The notes under the pieces were generated by a model. The model was not told the DNA's origin and ran no database searches. It saw only the letters and a list, made by a program, of their open reading frames with translations. Shown in pieces: positions 36,338 through 46,985 of a stretch of 64,000 nt of DNA; within the stretch, counting starts at the first letter, position 1; each line of letters begins with the position of its first letter. The DNA comes from Rhodospirillales bacterium (GTDB lineage: Bacteria; Pseudomonadota; Alphaproteobacteria; Rhodospirillales; Casp-alpha2), in the NCBI GenBank assembly GCA_017644185.1, contig JAEPMA010000013.1:1-64000 (forward strand). Direction: 5' to 3'. The position numbers and the translations under genes were made by a program.

Positions 36338-37063
36338 ATGCCTGAACAGATCATCGACATCGAAACCGAAGACGGCATCATGCCGACCTTCACCTGCTGG
36401 CCGGAAGGGGACGGCCCGTTCCCGGCCATCGTCTTTTATATGGATGCGCCCGCGATCCGCGAAGAATTGTACGTCATGGCCAGGCGCATGGCGGACGAGG
36501 GCTACTTCGTGATCCTGCCCGATCTGTTCTACCGCTTCGGGATCATCCGCTTCCCGTTCCGGAACGCGAAAACCAGCCTGGTGTGGCGCGAGATCATGCG
36601 CAACCTGTCGAACGAAGACGTCATGCACGACACCCGCGCGATGCTCGACTACATGGCCGGTCAGGACATCGTTAAACCGGGCCCGAAAGCGACCATCGGC
36701 TATTGCATGAGCGGCCGCTTCGTCACCGCCGCGGCGGGGACCTTCCCCGACGAGTTCGTCGCCAACGCGTCATTCTATGGGGTGGCCATCGTCACGGCGA
36801 AGGACGACTCGTCGCACTTCTGGGTGAAGCACATCAAGGGCGAGATGTATTACGCCTTCGCCGAAACCGACGGGACCGTCCCATCCTACGTCGTCCCGAC
36901 GTTGAGAGCCGAACTGGAAGAGCACGGCATCGACTACACCCTGAAAGTCTTCCCCGGCACCAGCCACGGTTTCAGCTTCAAGTCCCGCGACGACTATGAC
37001 GAGGACGCGGCGGAAGAGGGCCACCGGCACTTCATGGATATGTGCAAGCGCAAGCTGGGGTAG
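36338..37063 (+). CDS. Dienelactone hydrolase family protein
   Basis: 241 residues, alpha/beta hydrolase. The catalytic triad is nucleophile Cys in IGYCMSGRF, Asp in AETDGTVP and His in GTSHGFS. A Cys nucleophile is the mark of dienelactone hydrolases, which open lactone rings from chlorocatechol or other aromatic breakdown. No chlorocatechol operon is present, so the natural substrate is unclear. GGGGAG precedes the ATG. Confidence 0.88.
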   Translation: MPEQIIDIETEDGIMPTFTCWPEGDGPFPAIVFYMDAPAIREELYVMARRMADEGYFVILPDLFYRFGIIRFPFRNAKTSLVWREIMRNLSNEDVMHDTRAMLDYMAGQDIVKPGPKATIGYCMSGRFVTAAAGTFPDEFVANASFYGVAIVTAKDDSSHFWVKHIKGEMYYAFAETDGTVPSYVVPTLRAELEEHGIDYTLKVFPGTSHGFSFKSRDDYDEDAAEEGHRHFMDMCKRKLG

Positions 37064-37074
37064 GCGGAAAGCGG

Positions 37075-37167
37075 CCCCCTCACCCGGCGCTTCGCGCCAC
37101 CCTCTCTCCAGGGAGAGGGGATAGTGCGTCAGGGTCCCTCTCCCTCGGGAGAGGACAGGTGAGGGGG
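37075..37167. repeat. MITE-like repeat, copy 2
   Basis: CCCCCTCACC end, GGCGCTTCGCGCC loop, CTCTCTCC/GGGAGAGG hairpin, CCCTCTCCC/GGGAGAGG hairpin and GGTGAGGGGG end. Directly after the dienelactone hydrolase gene. Confidence 0.75.
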
Positions 37168-37240
37168 CGTCCGATTCCGATTGTCGTGAAAGCGCGTTCG
37201 CCCGTAATATGAACGCGGTCCGCCGCCGGGCGGAGGGTTT

Positions 37241-38227
37241 GTGGGGTTGTCATCCGTGCTTCTTTCCTTTCTCGCCGTGATCGGCGGTCTTGCGCTTCTG
37301 GTCTGGAGCGCGGACAGGTTCGTCGATGGGGCCGCGGCGACGGCCAATCATCTTTCCGTTCCCCCCTTGCTGATCGGTATGGTCATCGTCGGCTTCGGCA
37401 CCTCGGCGCCCGAGATGGTGGTTTCCGCCATCGCTGCCTCGCAGGGCAACCCGGGTCTGGCGCTCGGCAACGCTTATGGGTCGAATATCGCCAACATCGC
37501 GTTGATCCTGGGCGTCACCGCGCTGGTCTGCCCGATCGCCGTCAAATCGCAGGTGATTAAAAAAGAGATCCCCCTTCTGATCGCGGTCACCGCCATCGCC
37601 GCCTATCAGCTCATCGACTTCAGACTGTCGCGCATGGACGCGGTGGTCTTGCTAATCGTGTTCGCGGTGATCATGGGGTGGAGCATCTATCAGGGCATCA
37701 AGGGGCGCGGCGACCCGCTCGCCGACGAGATGGAAGAAGAGCTTTCCGAAAAAGCGATGAGCCTCGGCAAGGCGGTGATGTGGATCGTCGTCGGTCTTGT
37801 CGTCCTCGTCGGGTCGTCCCGGCTTCTGGTCTGGGGGGCGGTCGACATCGCGAGCGCACTCGGGGTCAGCGATCTGGTGATCGGCCTCACCATCGTCGCC
37901 ATCGGCACGTCGTTGCCCGAACTCGCGGCCTCCCTCGCGGCGGCGCGCAAGAACGAACCCGACCTCGCCATTGGGAATGTCATCGGCTCGAATATGTTCA
38001 ACACGCTGGTCGTGGTCGGGATCGCGGGGTCGATCCAGCCGATGGCGGTGGCGCCGGAAGTCCTGAACCGCGACATGCTGTCGGTCGGGTTGCTGACCAT
38101 CGGGTTGTTCGTCGTCGCGTACGGTTTCAAGGGGCCGGGCGTTATCACCCGCGTCGAAGGCGCGCTGTTGATCGCGTGTTATGTGGGCTACACGGCCTGG
38201 ATCGCGATGGGTGTGTTCGGGGTCTGA
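37241..38227 (+). CDS. Calcium/sodium antiporter, CaCA family (YrbG-like)
   Basis: 328 residues, ten membrane helices in two inverted halves. The alpha repeats carry the ion-binding motifs GFGTSAPEMVVS (first half) and AIGTSLPELAAS (second half), followed by GNVIGSNMFN. It exchanges Ca2+ for Na+ or H+ at the inner membrane. GTG start at 37241 with GGAGG 7 bases upstream. Confidence 0.93.
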   Translation: MGLSSVLLSFLAVIGGLALLVWSADRFVDGAAATANHLSVPPLLIGMVIVGFGTSAPEMVVSAIAASQGNPGLALGNAYGSNIANIALILGVTALVCPIAVKSQVIKKEIPLLIAVTAIAAYQLIDFRLSRMDAVVLLIVFAVIMGWSIYQGIKGRGDPLADEMEEELSEKAMSLGKAVMWIVVGLVVLVGSSRLLVWGAVDIASALGVSDLVIGLTIVAIGTSLPELAASLAAARKNEPDLAIGNVIGSNMFNTLVVVGIAGSIQPMAVAPEVLNRDMLSVGLLTIGLFVVAYGFKGPGVITRVEGALLIACYVGYTAWIAMGVFGV

Positions 38228-38242
38228 CCGGGCCTGACGTAA

Positions 38243-38361
38243 CCCCTCATCCTGTCCTTCTCCCAAGGGAGAAGGGACCCTGCCTCTGCATCCCTCTCCC
38301 TCGGGAGAGGGTGGCGGCGTCACCCCGGATTTCATCCGGGGTGCACAAGCCGGTGAGAGGG
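38243..38361. repeat. MITE-like repeat, copy 3, with a nested hairpin insertion
   Basis: CCCCTCATCCTGTCC and the CTTCTCCC/GGGAGAAG and CCTCTCCC/GGGAGAGG hairpins are as in other copies. Before the CGGTGAGAGGG end there is an extra segment (about 38319-38350) containing CACCCCGGATTTCATCCGGG, a hairpin like that in 36116-36228. It looks like a small element inserted into a larger one. Confidence 0.7.
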
Positions 38362-38404
38362 CGAATGTTCTTGAAATGTTCTCATCCTGATTCTATCTTT
38401 CGGG

Positions 38405-39499
38405 ATGGTCGATATCCTCCCCGATCGGGCGAAAAAGGGCAGGGGCGCGGTCTCAAACAGATCGGGCCGGTTCGAGCCGTTTGAAGGTTACCGGATCGCC
38501 GACGGCTGGTCGACGGCGGAAGAAATCCTCGCGGAGAAAACCCGTACCACCGTCACGGACGAGCATCCGAAATCCATCATCGCCACCAACCAATCCCCGG
38601 ACATTCCGTTCGAACGCTCGATCAACCCGTATAGAGGCTGCGAGCACGGTTGCGTCTATTGCTTCGCACGCCCCACGCACGCGTATCACGGGTTGTCGCC
38701 GGGGCTCGATTTCGAAACGAAACTGTTCGCGAAACCGGACGCGGCGCGGTTGTTGGAAGACGCCTTCAGAAAGCCATCCTATAAACCCAAGACCATCCAG
38801 CTGGGCGCCAACACGGACCCGTACCAGCCGATCGAACGCACCAGAAAGATCACCCGCGATATCGTCGAGGTGATGGCGCGTTATAATCATCCCCTCGGGA
38901 TCACCACGAAATCCGATCTCGTTGTTCGCGATCTCGATCTTCTCGGCCCCATGGCGGCGAAGGGATTGGCCGCGGTCGCGATGTCGGTGACGACGCTCGA
39001 TCCCAAACTCGCCCGCACCATGGAGCCGCGCTGCCCGCGCCCGGAAAAGCGCCTGAACGCGGTCCGGGCATTGAGTGACGCGGGCGTGCCGGTCGCCGTC
39101 ATGACGGCGCCCTTGATCCCGGGCCTCAACGACCACGAGATCGAGAATATTCTGTCCGCCGCCGCCGACGCGGGCGCGGTCGCCGCCGAATACATCATGC
39201 TGCGCCTGCCGCTTGAAATTCACGACCTGTTCGAAGAGTGGCTCCACGCCCACGTGCCCGACCGCGCCCGGAAAGTCATGTCGCTGATCCGCGAGACAAG
39301 GGGCGGCAAGGTCTATGACAGCGCCTGGGGGGAGCGGATGAAGGGCACGGGGGTGTACGCCGACATGATCGAGGCGCGCTTCAAGGCGGCAAGAAAACGG
39401 AGCGGTATCGCCCACAACGCGGCGAGCGGCTTTAAACAACGCACCGATCTGTTCACCCGCCCGATGTCGACCATCCGCCAGCCGTCGCTGTTCGATTAG
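38405..39499 (+). CDS. PA0069-type radical SAM protein
   Basis: 364 residues. The SAM-cleaving [4Fe-4S] motif is CEHGCVYC (about 79-86), of CxxxCxxC type, preceded by INPYRG. The family resembles spore photoproduct lyase but its reaction is unknown. The C-terminal tail ends RQPSLFD. ATG at 38405. It stands between two MITE-like repeats and is probably a single gene. Confidence 0.88.
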   Translation: MVDILPDRAKKGRGAVSNRSGRFEPFEGYRIADGWSTAEEILAEKTRTTVTDEHPKSIIATNQSPDIPFERSINPYRGCEHGCVYCFARPTHAYHGLSPGLDFETKLFAKPDAARLLEDAFRKPSYKPKTIQLGANTDPYQPIERTRKITRDIVEVMARYNHPLGITTKSDLVVRDLDLLGPMAAKGLAAVAMSVTTLDPKLARTMEPRCPRPEKRLNAVRALSDAGVPVAVMTAPLIPGLNDHEIENILSAAADAGAVAAEYIMLRLPLEIHDLFEEWLHAHVPDRARKVMSLIRETRGGKVYDSAWGERMKGTGVYADMIEARFKAARKRSGIAHNAASGFKQRTDLFTRPMSTIRQPSLFD

Positions 39500-39501
39500 T
39501 T

Positions 39502-39598
39502 CCCCTCACCCGGCTCGCTCTGCTCGCCACCCTCTCCCCGGGGAGAGGGGAGAAACTACGGTGTTCCCTCTCACTCGGGAGAGGGACAGGGTGAGGGG
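39502..39598. repeat. MITE-like repeat, copy 4
   Basis: CCCCTCACCCGGC end, CTCTCCCC/GGGGAGAG hairpin, CCTCTCAC/GGGAGAGG hairpin with mismatches and GGTGAGGGG end. Confidence 0.75.
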
Positions 39599-39678
39599 CG
39601 CATCGGGGAATTGTTTGAACATCCCGCTCGGCTGACGCATGCTCGCCGTCCCGCCGGTTATCCCGAAGGAGCCCCGAC

Positions 39679-40542
39679 TTGACCCTCCTCATCGCCGCCA
39701 TGGTGATCGCAAGCGCGTGCCTGCACCCGTTCTGGAACCTCCTGATCAAGGGCGATCACGACCGTGCCGGGTCGTGGTGGCTGTTCACGGTGATGCTGTC
39801 GGTGATTGGCGGGGCGGTGTGTCTGGTCAGGGGGGCGGACGTGATGGCGATCACCCAGGTGTTGCCGCTGTTGGGATTATCGGTGGCCGGGCAGTATTTT
39901 TACGGCCTCACCCTGATCAAGATTTACGAGCGCGGCGATCTATCCGCTTACTATCCCATCGTCCGCGCGTCGCCGGTCGGCGTCGTCATCTTAGGCGCGA
40001 TCTTTCTGAACGAGAGCTATGGGATGTTGGTGCTGGCCGGGATCACGCTGACGGTGTTCGGCGCGTTCTGGCTGCAGAAGCAACCGGGCCGGCGTTTGCT
40101 CGACGACCCGTTGACGCTGTTGCTGGCCGTCACCTGCATGATGGGGACGGCGGTCTATTCCATCGTCGACAGCCGCGCCGTGCAGGTGGTCGCGCCGGAA
40201 GTGCTGTTCTTTTGGGTCGAGACGATCATGGTGTTCGCCTATCCCCCGGTGTTCGCGATCATGGGCCAGCGCCGCGTCATCAACCGCGCTTTCGGATTAA
40301 TGCGAGAGAGGCCGGTAAGGCACATCGCGGCGGGTGCGCTGGCGTACGTATCTTACATGCTGATCCTCGCCGCCTATAACATCGGCGGCGACGTCGCCGC
40401 GGTGACGACGGTCCGACAGCTCTCGATCCCGTTTTCGGTATTGTTGGGGGGGATGGTCTTGAAGGAAGCCTTGCTTGGCCGCCGCCTCGCCGCATCGCTT
40501 CTACTCGCCGCCGGGATCGTGATGGTGATCCTGGGGAGTTGA
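39679..40542 (+). CDS. EamA/DMT-family transporter
   Basis: 287 residues, about ten membrane helices in two EamA repeats. TTG start with AAGGAG 9 bases before it. Sequence is only distantly like the other DMT protein at 24665. The substrate is unknown. Confidence 0.83.
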   Translation: MTLLIAAMVIASACLHPFWNLLIKGDHDRAGSWWLFTVMLSVIGGAVCLVRGADVMAITQVLPLLGLSVAGQYFYGLTLIKIYERGDLSAYYPIVRASPVGVVILGAIFLNESYGMLVLAGITLTVFGAFWLQKQPGRRLLDDPLTLLLAVTCMMGTAVYSIVDSRAVQVVAPEVLFFWVETIMVFAYPPVFAIMGQRRVINRAFGLMRERPVRHIAAGALAYVSYMLILAAYNIGGDVAAVTTVRQLSIPFSVLLGGMVLKEALLGRRLAASLLLAAGIVMVILGS

Positions 40543-40578
40543 TAGACCCCACGCATTTACCCCCTCACATATTAGCTA

Positions 40579-40684
40579 CCCCTCACCTAACCTCTCCCCC
40601 ACGATGTGGTGGAGAGGGACCCTGACGCAAGATCGCCATAAATCCCTCTCCCCCCTTTCAAGGGGGAGAGGACAGGTGAGGGGG
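40579..40684. repeat. MITE-like repeat, copy 5
   Basis: CCCCTCACCTAACC end, CTCTCCCCC ACGATGTGG TGGAGAGG hairpin, CCCTCTCCCCCC/GGGGGAGAGG hairpin and GGTGAGGGGG end. Near identical to copy 6. A second CCCCTCAC fragment lies just upstream at 40560. Confidence 0.75.
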
Positions 40685-40729
40685 ATATCGTCGCTGCCGT
40701 CCGCATCCCGCATCGGATATACTCCGCCC

Positions 40730-41260
40730 ATGCGCCGATTCGCTCTTCCGATAACGATGTGTGCCGTGCTTCTCGCGGCCGCGGACGTGCGCGCGCAGGC
40801 GACCAGTCTGGATGATCAACCGATCGCGTGGGGGGAAACGGACGAACGTCACACCACCGTCTGCGCCAAGCGCTGGCACGCGATCCGCATCCGCGACATC
40901 CGCACCCGCACCGTTGACGAGGGGTTGGGCGCCGACCAGCAAGTCGAACAGGAAAGCCGGGCCATCTTCAACGGCGGTGCGGATTGTTATACCGGGCAGA
41001 TCGTCTACACCCCGGTCCAGCACGCCGACGTGATTCTGGGCGCCAGGACCTGGGTGCAGGTGATCGAGCGAGACGGCCCGGTGCCGTGCTTCAAGGGGTT
41101 GCGGTGCCGCTGGACGATCCAGAACCAGAACTTCGTCGAGGCGAAGATCGAGATCGACGGGAAGAAGGTGCCGGAAACGGTTTACGTGGCGACGCCGCGC
41201 CCGGTGCAACCGGCGCGGATCCTCGAAACCGAACCGGGAACGGCGGAAAAGAAACCCTAG
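40730..41260 (+). CDS. Exported protein of unknown function
   Basis: 176 residues. A signal peptide (about 1-23, cleavage near VRAQA) is followed by a periplasmic domain with four Cys (TVCAKRW, ADCYTG, VPCFKG, RCRWT) that could form two disulfides. No family recognised. The start at 40730 is chosen for the signal peptide; the frame is open upstream through the repeat. It ends 1 bp before the MFS gene on the opposite strand. Confidence 0.65.
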   Translation: MRRFALPITMCAVLLAAADVRAQATSLDDQPIAWGETDERHTTVCAKRWHAIRIRDIRTRTVDEGLGADQQVEQESRAIFNGGADCYTGQIVYTPVQHADVILGARTWVQVIERDGPVPCFKGLRCRWTIQNQNFVEAKIEIDGKKVPETVYVATPRPVQPARILETEPGTAEKKP

Positions 41261-41261
41261 A

Positions 41262-42455
41262 TCACGCGTCCGTTTTCGGGCCGCGGGTATTGGGCAGGCG
41301 CATGGCGTTGAACAGTGCGAAGATCGCGGCGACGCAGGCGATCTCCAACGACACCCGGTAATCCCCGGTGAGATCGAAGAAGTATCCCCCCAGTGTCGGG
41401 CCGGTCAGGCCCGCGACACCCCAGGCGGTCAACAAGACCGCGAAGTTGCGGCCATAGCTTTCGCGCCCGAGGAACAATGATACCGCTGACGGGTAGACCC
41501 CCGCCGTCATCCCATAGGCGATCCCGGATAAGGTCATGGTGATGACCGCCCCTTCGCCCGTCGGGTTGGCAAGGACGACGATGAAACCCAGCGTGCCGGT
41601 CAGGTGCGAAATCCCCGCGACCGAGCGGACGGGGACGTGGTCCGTCAGCCATCCCGACGCCAATCTTCCAACGGCGTTACCGACACTCAAAAGGGTCACG
41701 CCCGCGACGGCGGCCGTGGCGGCGCCCCCGAAATGGGTGATGATGGCGGCGGCGTGGCCGATCGACAACACGCCCGCGAGCGCCCCTAAGAAGAACCCGA
41801 TCCAGCAGATCTGCATGGTGCGGCTGTCGTGCGATTCCGGGCGGCGCATGCTCTGGCGCGGCAGGCGGATACCACTCAACAGGATCAACGCGACGGCGAC
41901 GGCGCCAGTCGCGGCAATGGTCAGTGCGAGGGCCCAGAACGTCGGTTTGACGCCGTTGGCGGCAACGCTCATCTCCAGAAGATAAGCGGCGATCACGCCC
42001 CCCGCGGCGAACGCGGAGATGATCAGCCCGTTGGCGAGGCCGGGGTTGCGGGGTAACGCCATCAACCCGGCTTGCAGAACGACATTGTAGTTCAGGCCGC
42101 ACCCGAGCCCGAACAGCAACCCGTACCCGACGACCACCGAAAGATACCCGTCCCCCATCGCCGCCAGCGCCAGCCCGCCCGCGCCCGCCGCCAATCCGAA
42201 AAGCGGCAGCAACGGCGTCGGCACCCTTCCGAAAAGGAAGGGGATGAGGAAGTTGCCGGCCGTGAAGCAGACGATCGCGAGCGAGAAAACGATGCTGACG
42301 TCGGTTCTCATAATGCCGAGGTCGTGCTCGAGACCTGAAATGAAGACGCTCCACGCGTACAAAGAGCCGAACACCATGTTCAGCATGATGGCGGCGATCA
42401 GTCCCAGAACCCGGCGCGGCGGGGGAGAAGCGGTCACGGTGGATGTCTCGGTCAT
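41262..42455 (-). CDS. MFS transporter, oxalate/formate antiporter (OFA)-like
   Basis: 397 residues, 12 helices. The OFA-type start MLNMVFGSLYAWSVF (about 24-38) and GFGLGCGLNYNVV-like helix 4 region (LFGLGCGLNYNVV) mark the family. Carries organic anions such as oxalate, formate or monocarboxylates. The substrate is not determined. The gene stands alone. Confidence 0.85.
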   Translation of the reverse strand: MTETSTVTASPPPRRVLGLIAAIMLNMVFGSLYAWSVFISGLEHDLGIMRTDVSIVFSLAIVCFTAGNFLIPFLFGRVPTPLLPLFGLAAGAGGLALAAMGDGYLSVVVGYGLLFGLGCGLNYNVVLQAGLMALPRNPGLANGLIISAFAAGGVIAAYLLEMSVAANGVKPTFWALALTIAATGAVAVALILLSGIRLPRQSMRRPESHDSRTMQICWIGFFLGALAGVLSIGHAAAIITHFGGAATAAVAGVTLLSVGNAVGRLASGWLTDHVPVRSVAGISHLTGTLGFIVVLANPTGEGAVITMTLSGIAYGMTAGVYPSAVSLFLGRESYGRNFAVLLTAWGVAGLTGPTLGGYFFDLTGDYRVSLEIACVAAIFALFNAMRLPNTRGPKTDA

Positions 42456-42537
42456 CGTGCTGGCGTTTTAAACCCCGGAACCCCGCGCTGCACGTGAAAA
42501 CTTGGACACACGTAAGCGCCGGCCTTTGATACGACGA

Positions 42538-42643
42538 CCCCCTCACCTGTCCTCTCCCCCACGATGTGGTGGAGAGGGACCCTGACGCAGTATCGCTGTG
42601 AATCCCTCTCCCCCTTTCAAGGGGGAGAGGTTAGGTGAGGGGG
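42538..42643. repeat. MITE-like repeat, copy 6
   Basis: CCCCCTCACCTGTCC, the ACGATGTGG loop hairpin, CCCTCTCCCCC/GGGGGAGAGG hairpin and GGTGAGGGGG end. Closest to copy 5, in the opposite arrangement of the TAACC/TGTCC ends. Confidence 0.75.
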
Positions 42644-42736
42644 CTACGCCGGGAGAACATGATGCATCTGGCCAACAGTTCGCTATCCTGTTGAGATGAT
42701 TGCCGCACCGTTCCCGAACCTAGACAGGGGGTTAAC

Positions 42737-43219
42737 ATGCGTCTCAACGGATCGTGCGCCTGCGGCGCCGTTAGTTTCTCGGTCGAAACGCCGGCCCCGC
42801 TTCCTTACTGCCGGTGTTATTGTCCGGATTGCCGGAAGACGTCGGGCGGTGGCGGTTTCACCGCGTGGATGGTCGCTTTGGCGGAGACGCTCCAAATCGA
42901 GGGCGAAGAAAACATCGCCGTCTACGCACACGAATGCCCCGATGGACGTGACTCCGTCGATGGGGGTGGGCGGCGGTTCTGCAAACACTGCGGGTCGCAT
43001 CTCTGGTTCTTCGATCCCAGGTGGCCGAGGGACCTGCACCCGTTCGCGTCGGCCATCGACACGCCGCTCCCGGTTCCGGTCAAAACCGTCGATTACTACA
43101 CCCGGCACAAGGCGTCGTGGGTGCCGTTACCGGAAGGGGACGCCCATGAAATCTGCGAAGACGCCTATACGGTCGGGATGATCGACTGGCACAAGCAGAA
43201 CGGGTTTTACGAGGGATAA
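42737..43219 (+). CDS. GFA-family zinc protein
   Basis: 160 residues, the glutathione-dependent formaldehyde-activating enzyme fold. Zinc ligands: CACG near the N-terminus, YCRCYCPDC in the next loop and FCKHCGSHL. Most members are of unknown function and few act on S-hydroxymethylglutathione. GGGGG precedes the ATG at 42737. Confidence 0.87.
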   Translation: MRLNGSCACGAVSFSVETPAPLPYCRCYCPDCRKTSGGGGFTAWMVALAETLQIEGEENIAVYAHECPDGRDSVDGGGRRFCKHCGSHLWFFDPRWPRDLHPFASAIDTPLPVPVKTVDYYTRHKASWVPLPEGDAHEICEDAYTVGMIDWHKQNGFYEG

Positions 43220-43297
43220 CCGCTTCAGTTCCCGGTTGCCGCGCCATTTCCGCATATTCGGTGATGCGCGTCCGGGGCCGTGTGTTATGTTGATTTC

Positions 43298-44908
43298 ATG
43301 GAAGCCACCGACGCCATGGAAGCCGCCCATCATGTCGATCTGACAGGGATCGCCATCGTTGCACTGGGCGCGTTGGTGTTCGGCTTCGCCATGGAAAAGC
43401 TGCGCCAGCCCGCCATAGTCGGTTACATCGTCGCCGGTGTCGCCCTCGGCCCGGCCGGGTTCAGCCTGGTCGACGGCCGCGACGGGATCGAGGTTCTGGC
43501 GGAAATGGGCGTCCTGATGCTGCTGTTCATCATCGGGATGGAGTTGTCCCTCCGCGCGTTCATGCGAATCTGGCGGATCGCCGTTTCGACGACGTTGTTC
43601 CAGATCACCGCATCGACGGCGGTGACGCTGGGACTGTCCAGACTGGCCGGGTTCCCGTGGGAACTGGCGGTGTTGCTGGGCTTCGTCGTCGCCATGTCGT
43701 CGACGGCGGTGGCGATCAAGATTCTCGACGATATCGGCGAGTTGAGAACGAGCGTCGGCCAGATCACGGTGGGCGTGCTGATCGCACAGGATATCGCCGT
43801 CGTCCCCATGATGCTGACGGTCGGTGCGCTGGGGGGCGACGGGTTCAAGTTCTCGCAAATCCCGGTCATGATCGGTTCGGTCGTCTTTTTGGGCGGGCTG
43901 ATCTTCTATGCCTCGCGCGGACGGAAAATCCATCTGCCGTATGCCGAGACGATTGCCGAAAACAAGGAACTCGCGCCCCTGGCCGGGCTCGCGTTCTGTT
44001 TCGGCTGGGCGGCGATCGCCGGTTTGATCGGGCTTTCGGCGGCGTACGGGGCGTTCATCGCGGGGCTGATCATCGGCAACTCGCAGGCGCGCCACGCGAT
44101 GCTGGACAGTGTGCTGCCGATCCAGAGCGTGCTGATGATGGTATTCTTCCTGTCGATCGGCCTACTCATCGACCCGGCTTATATGTGGAACAACATCGGT
44201 ATCGTCCTGATGCTGTTCTTGATGGTCACCGTGTTCAAGACCGCGATCAACGTGGGCTTCTTAAGGTTCGCCGGGCAGCCCTGGGCGACGTCGTTTCTGG
44301 CCGGAATCTGCATGGCGCAGATTGGGGAGTTTTCGTTCCTGCTCGCCGTCGTCGGGATCGCATCGGGGGTTCTGGATGAAGAAGGGCGACGGCTGATCGT
44401 TTCGGTGACGGTGCTGAGCCTCGCGCTCAGCCCGCTCTGGGTGGTGACGGCAAGGCGTCTGCATCTGCTGGCGAGCCATGGCGTGACCGAGGCGAAGGAC
44501 TTCGTCCGGCTTGTTTATGAGCCCGAGACCGAAGCGATCGTCGAGGCGTCGAAGCGCGCGTCGACGCGGACGCAGCGTGCGCTCCGCATTACGGCGCTGG
44601 AACTCAGACGGCTGAGGCTCAAGCGCCGCCGCCGCAAGGCGGAGAAAGCGAAGTCGGCCCCTAAAGTGACTCCCGCGCCGGTGCCGATGCCGGCACCCGA
44701 AATGACGACCCCGGCGCCCGTGGACGAGACGCCGGAAACACCGGACGAAAAACCCGCCGAGACGGTAGAAAAGAAATCCGCGCCTCCTGAAAAGAAGGCG
44801 CCCCCTAAGAAGAAAGCCGCATCTAAAAAGAAGACGGCCGCGAAGAAGAAAACAGCGTCCAAAACAGCACCGAAGAAATCCCCGAAAAAACCGGATAGCG
44901 ATGCCTGA
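43298..44908 (+). CDS. CPA2-type cation:proton antiporter with basic tail
   Basis: About 536 residues. The N-terminal 390 residues are a Na+/H+ exchanger-type membrane domain of 12-13 helices ([20 protein letters not shown] and a [12 protein letters not shown] ion-site helix). No TrkA-N (RCK) domain follows. Instead there is a cytoplasmic tail with Pro/Ala/Glu and then Lys-rich repeats ([15 protein letters not shown]). The frame is also open from a GTG at 43280. It overlaps rnhB by 8 bp. Confidence 0.87.
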   Translation: MEATDAMEAAHHVDLTGIAIVALGALVFGFAMEKLRQPAIVGYIVAGVALGPAGFSLVDGRDGIEVLAEMGVLMLLFIIGMELSLRAFMRIWRIAVSTTLFQITASTAVTLGLSRLAGFPWELAVLLGFVVAMSSTAVAIKILDDIGELRTSVGQITVGVLIAQDIAVVPMMLTVGALGGDGFKFSQIPVMIGSVVFLGGLIFYASRGRKIHLPYAETIAENKELAPLAGLAFCFGWAAIAGLIGLSAAYGAFIAGLIIGNSQARHAMLDSVLPIQSVLMMVFFLSIGLLIDPAYMWNNIGIVLMLFLMVTVFKTAINVGFLRFAGQPWATSFLAGICMAQIGEFSFLLAVVGIASGVLDEEGRRLIVSVTVLSLALSPLWVVTARRLHLLASHGVTEAKDFVRLVYEPETEAIVEASKRASTRTQRALRITALELRRLRLKRRRRKAEKAKSAPKVTPAPVPMPAPEMTTPAPVDETPETPDEKPAETVEKKSAPPEKKAPPKKKAASKKKTAAKKKTASKTAPKKSPKKPDSDA

Positions 44909-45518
44909 CCTCGCGTTCGAGCGGGCGCATTGGGAAACGGGGCGTGCGCGCGTCTGTGGTGTGGACGAAGCAGGCCGCGGCCCGCTGGCGGGGCCTGTGG
45001 TTGCCGCGGCGGTGGTGCTGGATCAGACGGTTCTGGACACGCCCGCGTTCAAAAAACTCGACGACTCCAAAAAGATGACGATCAAATCGCGCGATATCTT
45101 ATATGACGCGATCATGGAAACCGCGGACGTGGGCGTGGGCATATGTGACGTCGACGAGATCGACCTTCTGAACATTCTGGGGGCGACCATGAAGGCGATG
45201 GCGGACGCGGTGCGTGCGCTCGATCCTCAACCCGACGTGGCGTTGATCGATGGCAACCGCGAACCGGCGTTGAGTTGCGATTGCGAATGCGTGGTCAAGG
45301 GCGATGCGCGCTCGTTATCGATCGCCGCCGCGTCGGTGATCGCGAAGGTGACGCGGGACCGGATCATGCTCGATCTGGACCGGAAACATCCGGGATACGG
45401 CTGGGCCCGCAACGCGGGCTACGGGACGGCGGAACATCTGGCCGCGCTGCGCGAACGGGGCGTGACCGAACATCATCGCCGCAGCTTCGCGCCGGTCCGC
45501 GCCGCGCTTGATTTTTAA
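44901..45518 (+). CDS. rnhB: Ribonuclease HII
   Basis: 205 residues. It removes ribonucleotides from DNA. Catalytic acids are in [13 protein letters not shown] (about 19-31), LIDGN and the C-terminal [12 protein letters not shown] segment; DDSKKM is also present. The start overlaps the antiporter end by 8 bp, so the two are translationally coupled. In many alphaproteobacteria rnhB is followed by ccrM, as here. Confidence 0.95.
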   Translation: MPDLAFERAHWETGRARVCGVDEAGRGPLAGPVVAAAVVLDQTVLDTPAFKKLDDSKKMTIKSRDILYDAIMETADVGVGICDVDEIDLLNILGATMKAMADAVRALDPQPDVALIDGNREPALSCDCECVVKGDARSLSIAAASVIAKVTRDRIMLDLDRKHPGYGWARNAGYGTAEHLAALRERGVTEHHRRSFAPVRAALDF

Positions 45519-45540
45519 ATGCCCCCTCACCTTAAATTTA

Positions 45541-45650
45541 CCCCCTCACCTAACCTCTCCCCCTTAAAAGGGGGAGAGGGATGGGTTTGCGTTTCGTGTC
45601 GTCAGGGTCCCTCTCCCCCGCGCACGTGGGGGAGAGGACAGGTGAGGGGG
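45541..45650. repeat. MITE-like repeat, copy 7
   Basis: CCCCCTCACCTAACC end, CTCTCCCCCTT/AAGGGGGAGAG hairpin, CCCTCTCCCCC/GGGGGAGAGG hairpin and GGTGAGGGGG end. A partial CCCCCTCACC copy lies immediately before it at 45522. It separates rnhB from ccrM. Confidence 0.78.
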
Positions 45651-45676
45651 CTCAGACATCCCCATATCTTGTCCCG

Positions 45677-46870
<1,194 letters not shown>

Positions 46871-46985
46871 TCACGCCGGGCGGGGGAATGCGCTTCCAAC
46901 CCAACGCCCTGTTTGTTAAAGCTATGGGGGCCGGGACGATCCCGGCCGATAGCCGTACCCCGCGATTTCCGGAAGCCGCATCACG

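Noticed and set aside
43127-44095. A 322-codon minus-strand frame over the antiporter gene
   Set aside because: Antisense to a clear membrane protein; composition rich in Arg, Asp, His and Gln, with no ribosome site or domain.
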